Positions 61,501 through 64,000 of a stretch of DNA of 64,000 nt are shown piece by piece. Source of the DNA: Pseudaminobacter sp040049255 (GTDB lineage: Bacteria; Pseudomonadota; Alphaproteobacteria; Rhizobiales; Rhizobiaceae); the NCBI RefSeq assembly GCF_040049255.1, contig NZ_JBDZDR010000001.1:682001-746000 (forward strand), given 5' to 3'. The translations under genes and the position numbers were made by a program. Each line of letters begins with the position of its first letter. Within the stretch, counting starts at the first letter, position 1. The notes beneath the pieces are model-generated. The model saw nothing but the letters and a program-made list of their open reading frames with translations, searched no databases and was not told where the DNA came from.

Positions 61501-61829
61501 CGCACGCTCCTTCGATTGAGATCACCAATTTGAGTTGGCAGGCATGCTCCCTCTCCTGGGCATTCCATCGAAATGCGCGATTGCTTTGCTTGTTCGAGCT
61601 CCCTTCGGCCGCTCACTGCTTCATGCACCCGCACTGATCGGGGGCGCCGCTTGTTCGAGCCGGATGGCCGGTTGTTCCGGCAATGGCAGCTAGTTAGTGC
61701 GTTCCCTGCAAAGGGAAATAGACGTCGCCGGGCGTTCGCCGCTGCGATAACCGCTGCCGCCCCGACGTGACGAACACTTTTGCTCCATGCAGATTGGATC
61801 ATAATTGCCCACGGCTCGTTTCAGGGAAT
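61501..61829 (+). other. 329-base divergent gap before the Tat sulfatase
   Basis: No gene is supported. It contains the inverted repeat TTCCCT-GCAA-AGGGAA (61702-61717) and the presumed promoter of the leftward sulfatase trio, which I could not assign. A stress-type box for the rightward small gene lies just after it, at 61830. Confidence 0.4.
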
Positions 61830-61854
61830 GGAACCCGAACAGCCTTGCCGAATT
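61830..61854 (+). promoter_or_regulatory. EcfG/RpoE2-type promoter candidate for the Cys-rich small protein
   Basis: GGAAC, 18 bases, TT (GGAAC-N17-ATT), 45 bases before ATG 61900. The -35 box is exact; the -10 box is poor (AATT). Confidence 0.35.
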
Positions 61855-61899
61855 GCAAGGACTGATGCCGCGAGCGGAATCCCTTAGATGGAGGCAAAG

Positions 61900-62136
61900 A
61901 TGCCCAACGACTCAACCTGCTGTGCAAGCTGCCGCTTCTATGACGATCACAAATTGAACGAGGCAGTGGCCAATAACGATCGCGGTCTTTGCCGCTTCAA
62001 CCCACCCGTGTCCCAGCCTGATCCGCTAGGTCATGGACTCTGGCCAGTGGTCGCCGCCGATGACTGGTGCGGCCACTTCTCGCCTGAATTTCTGCACGCC
62101 GAGGCAAGGCCGACCCAGACAATGCGACCAGTATGA
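61900..62136 (+). CDS. Small Cys-rich protein, 78 aa
   Basis: A 78-residue protein with five cysteines: CCASC in the first strand, one in DRGLCRFNPP and one in DDWCGHFSP. The CxxC pattern and following C/H residues (CGHF) suggest a small metal- (zinc or Fe-S) binding domain; similar small proteins are widespread in proteobacteria without known role. ATG 61900 follows GGAGG by six bases. No signal peptide. Confidence 0.65.
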   Translation: MPNDSTCCASCRFYDDHKLNEAVANNDRGLCRFNPPVSQPDPLGHGLWPVVAADDWCGHFSPEFLHAEARPTQTMRPV

Positions 62137-62605
62137 ACTGGTCCACTGTCAATTTCGGCAAATCTTCGTCGTATAAAAAAACGTTCTTCTTCTGAATGAA
62201 CTCGTCACTCATCCGTCGTCTCACCCGAGGCGGCGGGCTCTTTTGCGCGCAACTATCTTGCGTATTGGCAACCGAACAGCGCTTGTCTTGCCAAGCGGCG
62301 GAATGAGCGTACTATGATCGGGTCTCCGGCCAATTTCTAGGGCGCCGGCGATTGGAAGAGATCATCGCGCTTTCGCCCCAATTGGAGAAAGCGTATGGCC
62401 CGCCCAACATAGATCCTCCTCCCCCGCAATATCCGAATCATCGTGCAGCCCGCGTTTGAACGCGTCCGTTGTGGCGTCTGCCCCGTTGCGGGGTGGAAGT
62501 GCAACGCCTTGGCATTAAGGCACGCAATCCTCTGAAGACGGGCCACATCAGGAAAGCCGCGCCTATCAGAGAGCCCCCCAGGCTGAAGCCTAGAAAGGAG
62601 ATGGT
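62137..62605. other. 469-base gap
   Basis: No convincing gene. Short leftward frames with a MSDEFIQKK-like start overlap the previous gene on the other strand and have no ribosome site. AT-rich stretches near 62170-62200 look like promoter DNA, but I could not assign boxes. Confidence 0.4.
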
Positions 62606-62968
62606 ATGCGTACCTATCTCTCGACCAATCCCCATCAACGCGGAAATCTTGCCCCCGAAGAATTGGACTTGCTCGACAAGCTGATCCGGCGAGCAGCCGA
62701 GGCGCTGCACATAGATGATCCCGCCGATCGCAACGAAGTGGCGGCGAGGGTTTTGTCGCTCTACACCCTCGGCGGCAGAAGCGAGGAAGACATCCTCGAG
62801 TTGACGATCCGCCTGCACCGGGAAGGCTTCGCGCCCGGCGGCCGGCGCTCGGATAGCCCGCCCCCCAAGCGGATCAGGACCGAGCGGCAGCGCCGTCGCC
62901 TGACGGAAGAAGACAAATCGGCCGGCGCAGCACCCGCTCGCCAGGATCGCCAAGCCCTTGAGCGCTGA
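62606..62968 (+). CDS. Hypothetical cytoplasmic protein, 120 aa
   Basis: A 120-residue protein with a helical first half (PEELDLLDKLIRRAAEALHI, RNEVAARVLSLYTLGG, EDILELTIRLHREGF) and a basic, proline-rich disordered tail (KRIRTERQRRRLTEEDK). It resembles many rhizobial small proteins of unknown function; I do not recognise a family. AAAGGAG lies eight bases before ATG 62606. It may bind RNA or DNA through the basic tail, an inference. Confidence 0.6.
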   Translation: MRTYLSTNPHQRGNLAPEELDLLDKLIRRAAEALHIDDPADRNEVAARVLSLYTLGGRSEEDILELTIRLHREGFAPGGRRSDSPPPKRIRTERQRRRLTEEDKSAGAAPARQDRQALER

Positions 62969-63181
62969 AGCCAGTTCGTTCGGCCTCGTCCCTCACGCCC
63001 TCCTGAAGTTCAAGCAGTGCTCCTCCTCGGCGTTCCACCGGCGCGGCAGGAGGGAGCGAGCCCTCGGCTACCTGCCGGGGGCAGCGAGCGGATCCTATGA
63101 AGACACAGGAGTTTGGTGCAAACTAGCCAGCGGAACTCACACGGGTTGCCCGAAACCGGCAGCCTTTCAGAGGGGGACAAA

Positions 63182-63541
63182 ATGGCAGTACACCGCATCG
63201 TCGCGAACATTGCCGCAAACGCAGTCCCGGAGGTTCGGAAATTCTACTCCGATCTCTTCGGGCTCGAGACGATAATGGATCTGGGATGGATCGTCACGCT
63301 GACCTCCCGCGAGAATGCCCTCACCCAGATCAGCATCCTCAGCGAAGGCGGCTCCGGCGCTCCTGTTCCCGACCTGTCGATTGAGGTCGACGATGTGGAC
63401 GAGGTGCATCGTCGAGCAAGAGAAATGGGATGCGAGTTCGTCCACGATTTGACCGACGAGCCATGGGGCGTAAGGCGCTTTTTCATCTACGACCCGACGG
63501 GAAAAATACTCAACGTGCTATCGCATGTTGGCCAGACATAG
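63182..63541 (+). CDS. VOC/glyoxalase-family protein
   Basis: A 119-residue protein with one vicinal oxygen chelate domain: IVANIAANAVPEVRKFYSDLFGLE, then SIEVDDVDEVHRRAREMG, and the end strand VRRFFIYDPTGKILNVLSH. It matches small bleomycin-resistance/glyoxalase-like proteins. ATG 63182 follows GAGGGGG and is preferred over the upstream ATG at 63113. Metal ligands are partly replaced (no clear first-strand His pair beyond H4), so it may bind a small molecule rather than catalyse. The preceding gap shows nothing clear. Confidence 0.78.
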   Translation: MAVHRIVANIAANAVPEVRKFYSDLFGLETIMDLGWIVTLTSRENALTQISILSEGGSGAPVPDLSIEVDDVDEVHRRAREMGCEFVHDLTDEPWGVRRFFIYDPTGKILNVLSHVGQT

Positions 63542-63674
63542 CCGGCAAGCGCGGATTGCGTTCTAGTATAGCTCCTCCCATCGCCTGCGGATTCAGGCTT
63601 GAGGCCCGCAATTCGAAGAAGTAGCGTTGATCATTGAGCGTCGAAGCTCAGTTGTTGCGGGTGCGTGAGGGGGC

Positions 63675-64000
63675 ATGGGAACTTCACTGCAGCGACTATT
63701 CTTCATCGTTGGCGCACAATGTGTCATCGTCAGCTCACCCTCACTTGCCCAGCAGGCCGGGCAGACGCTCAAACTGCCACCGATCGAGATCAGCCCCGAG
63801 AAGCCCGCAGCCTCCACGGCGAAGAAGCCAGTTCCCCAGGCCCGTCCGCCAGCGCCACCTCCAGCGCCGGCCCCTGCGCCGCTTCCCGTGGCGGCCGAGA
63901 CCGTGCCGACGACGCCGGTGACGGGTACGGAGGTTCTGTCTGCCGACGTCCCGGCAGCGGTCAACAAGATCGACGCCAAGGAGTTCGAAAAGCAAAGCTC
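63675..64000 (+). CDS. TonB-dependent receptor, N-terminal part (runs off the window)
   Basis: An open frame of 108 codons with no stop before the window end. It starts at ATG 63675 with GAGGGG before it. The protein begins with a signal peptide (FFIVGAQCVIVSSPSLAQ), then a Pro/Ala-rich linker (about residues 40-75), and the start of a plug domain (VLSADVPAAVNKIDAKEFEKQS). This fits a TonB-dependent outer-membrane receptor; the barrel lies beyond the window. The ligand cannot be known from this part. Confidence 0.75.
   Translation, partial: MGTSLQRLFFIVGAQCVIVSSPSLAQQAGQTLKLPPIEISPEKPAASTAKKPVPQARPPAPPPAPAPAPLPVAAETVPTTPVTGTEVLSADVPAAVNKIDAKEFEKQS

Noticed and set aside
61997..62224. Leftward 75-codon frame with a MSDEFIQKK start
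   Set aside because: It overlaps the Cys-rich gene on the other strand, has no ribosome site and loses protein-like composition after 35 residues.
63128..63160. GGAAC box before the VOC gene as an EcfG promoter
   Set aside because: The bases at the -10 distance are AC/AAC rather than TT, so it does not fit.

Overview
The window reads as chromosomal DNA of a GC-rich alphaproteobacterium, most likely a Hyphomicrobiales (Rhizobiales) member close to Mesorhizobium and other Phyllobacteriaceae. The pointers are the paired DUF982 genes, the polyamine-type ABC operon with a DAO-family oxidase, and many promoters of the alphaproteobacterial general-stress sigma factor type (EcfG/RpoE2). The species is an inference from gene content only. 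I saw no rRNA, tRNA, insertion sequence, integrase or CRISPR array.

Layout. 1-6.7 kb: end of a cupin-type regulator, a PotDBCA-like polyamine/amino-compound ABC importer, an FAD amine oxidase and a cupin protein. 6.8-9.6 kb: a Rieske oxygenase, two DUF982 proteins and a YqaA-like membrane protein. 10-11 kb: Hsp20 and a CBS-pair protein. 11.3-14.8 kb: a four-gene operon (GtrA flippase, GT2, YdjC/ChbG-fold deacetylase, ArnT-like GT39) that looks like an amino-sugar lipid A modification pathway. 14.9-18.4 kb: a NitT/TauT-like ABC ATPase, a double permease and a cupin. 18.5-30.2 kb: a tightly coupled 12-gene operon for alternative complex III (actABCDEF), a small membrane protein, SCO and a caa3-type oxidase. 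30.3-36.3 kb: an SDR, a duplicated DUF6328 protein and a three-subunit FAD dehydrogenase (Tat subunit 3, GMC subunit with a four-Cys motif, triheme cytochrome c). 36.5-40.1 kb: an Asn/Gly-rich secreted protein, a CPA2 antiporter fused to USP domains and a PRC-barrel protein. 40.2-46.2 kb: HAD phosphatase, GT4, glycogen debranching-type glucosidase and membrane-anchored trehalose-phosphate-synthase-like GT20. 46.3-50.6 kb: small stress proteins, a small HD hydrolase resembling alarmone hydrolases, a 25-residue membrane peptide and a cupin. 50.6-55.7 kb: a peptidoglycan amidase, an OprB porin and envelope proteins. 56-61.5 kb: sulfatase, formylglycine-generating enzyme, sulfatase. 61.9-64 kb: small proteins, a VOC protein and the start of a TonB-dependent receptor.

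How it fits together. From about 31 to 50 kb, nine correctly oriented gene-proximal sites fit GGAAC-N18/19-TT, including one perfect GGAAC-N16-CGTT. This suggests that the FAD dehydrogenase, SDR, compatible-solute genes, ferritin-like protein, HD hydrolase and small envelope proteins form one general-stress regulon. Weaker sites lie in front of the DUF982 pair, the act operon and the Cys-rich protein at 61.9 kb. The respiratory operon encodes a bc1-independent route from quinol to oxygen, and the periplasmic dehydrogenase could feed electrons into the same cytochrome c pool. The lipid A operon, amidase, porin and outer-membrane genes add an envelope-remodelling theme.
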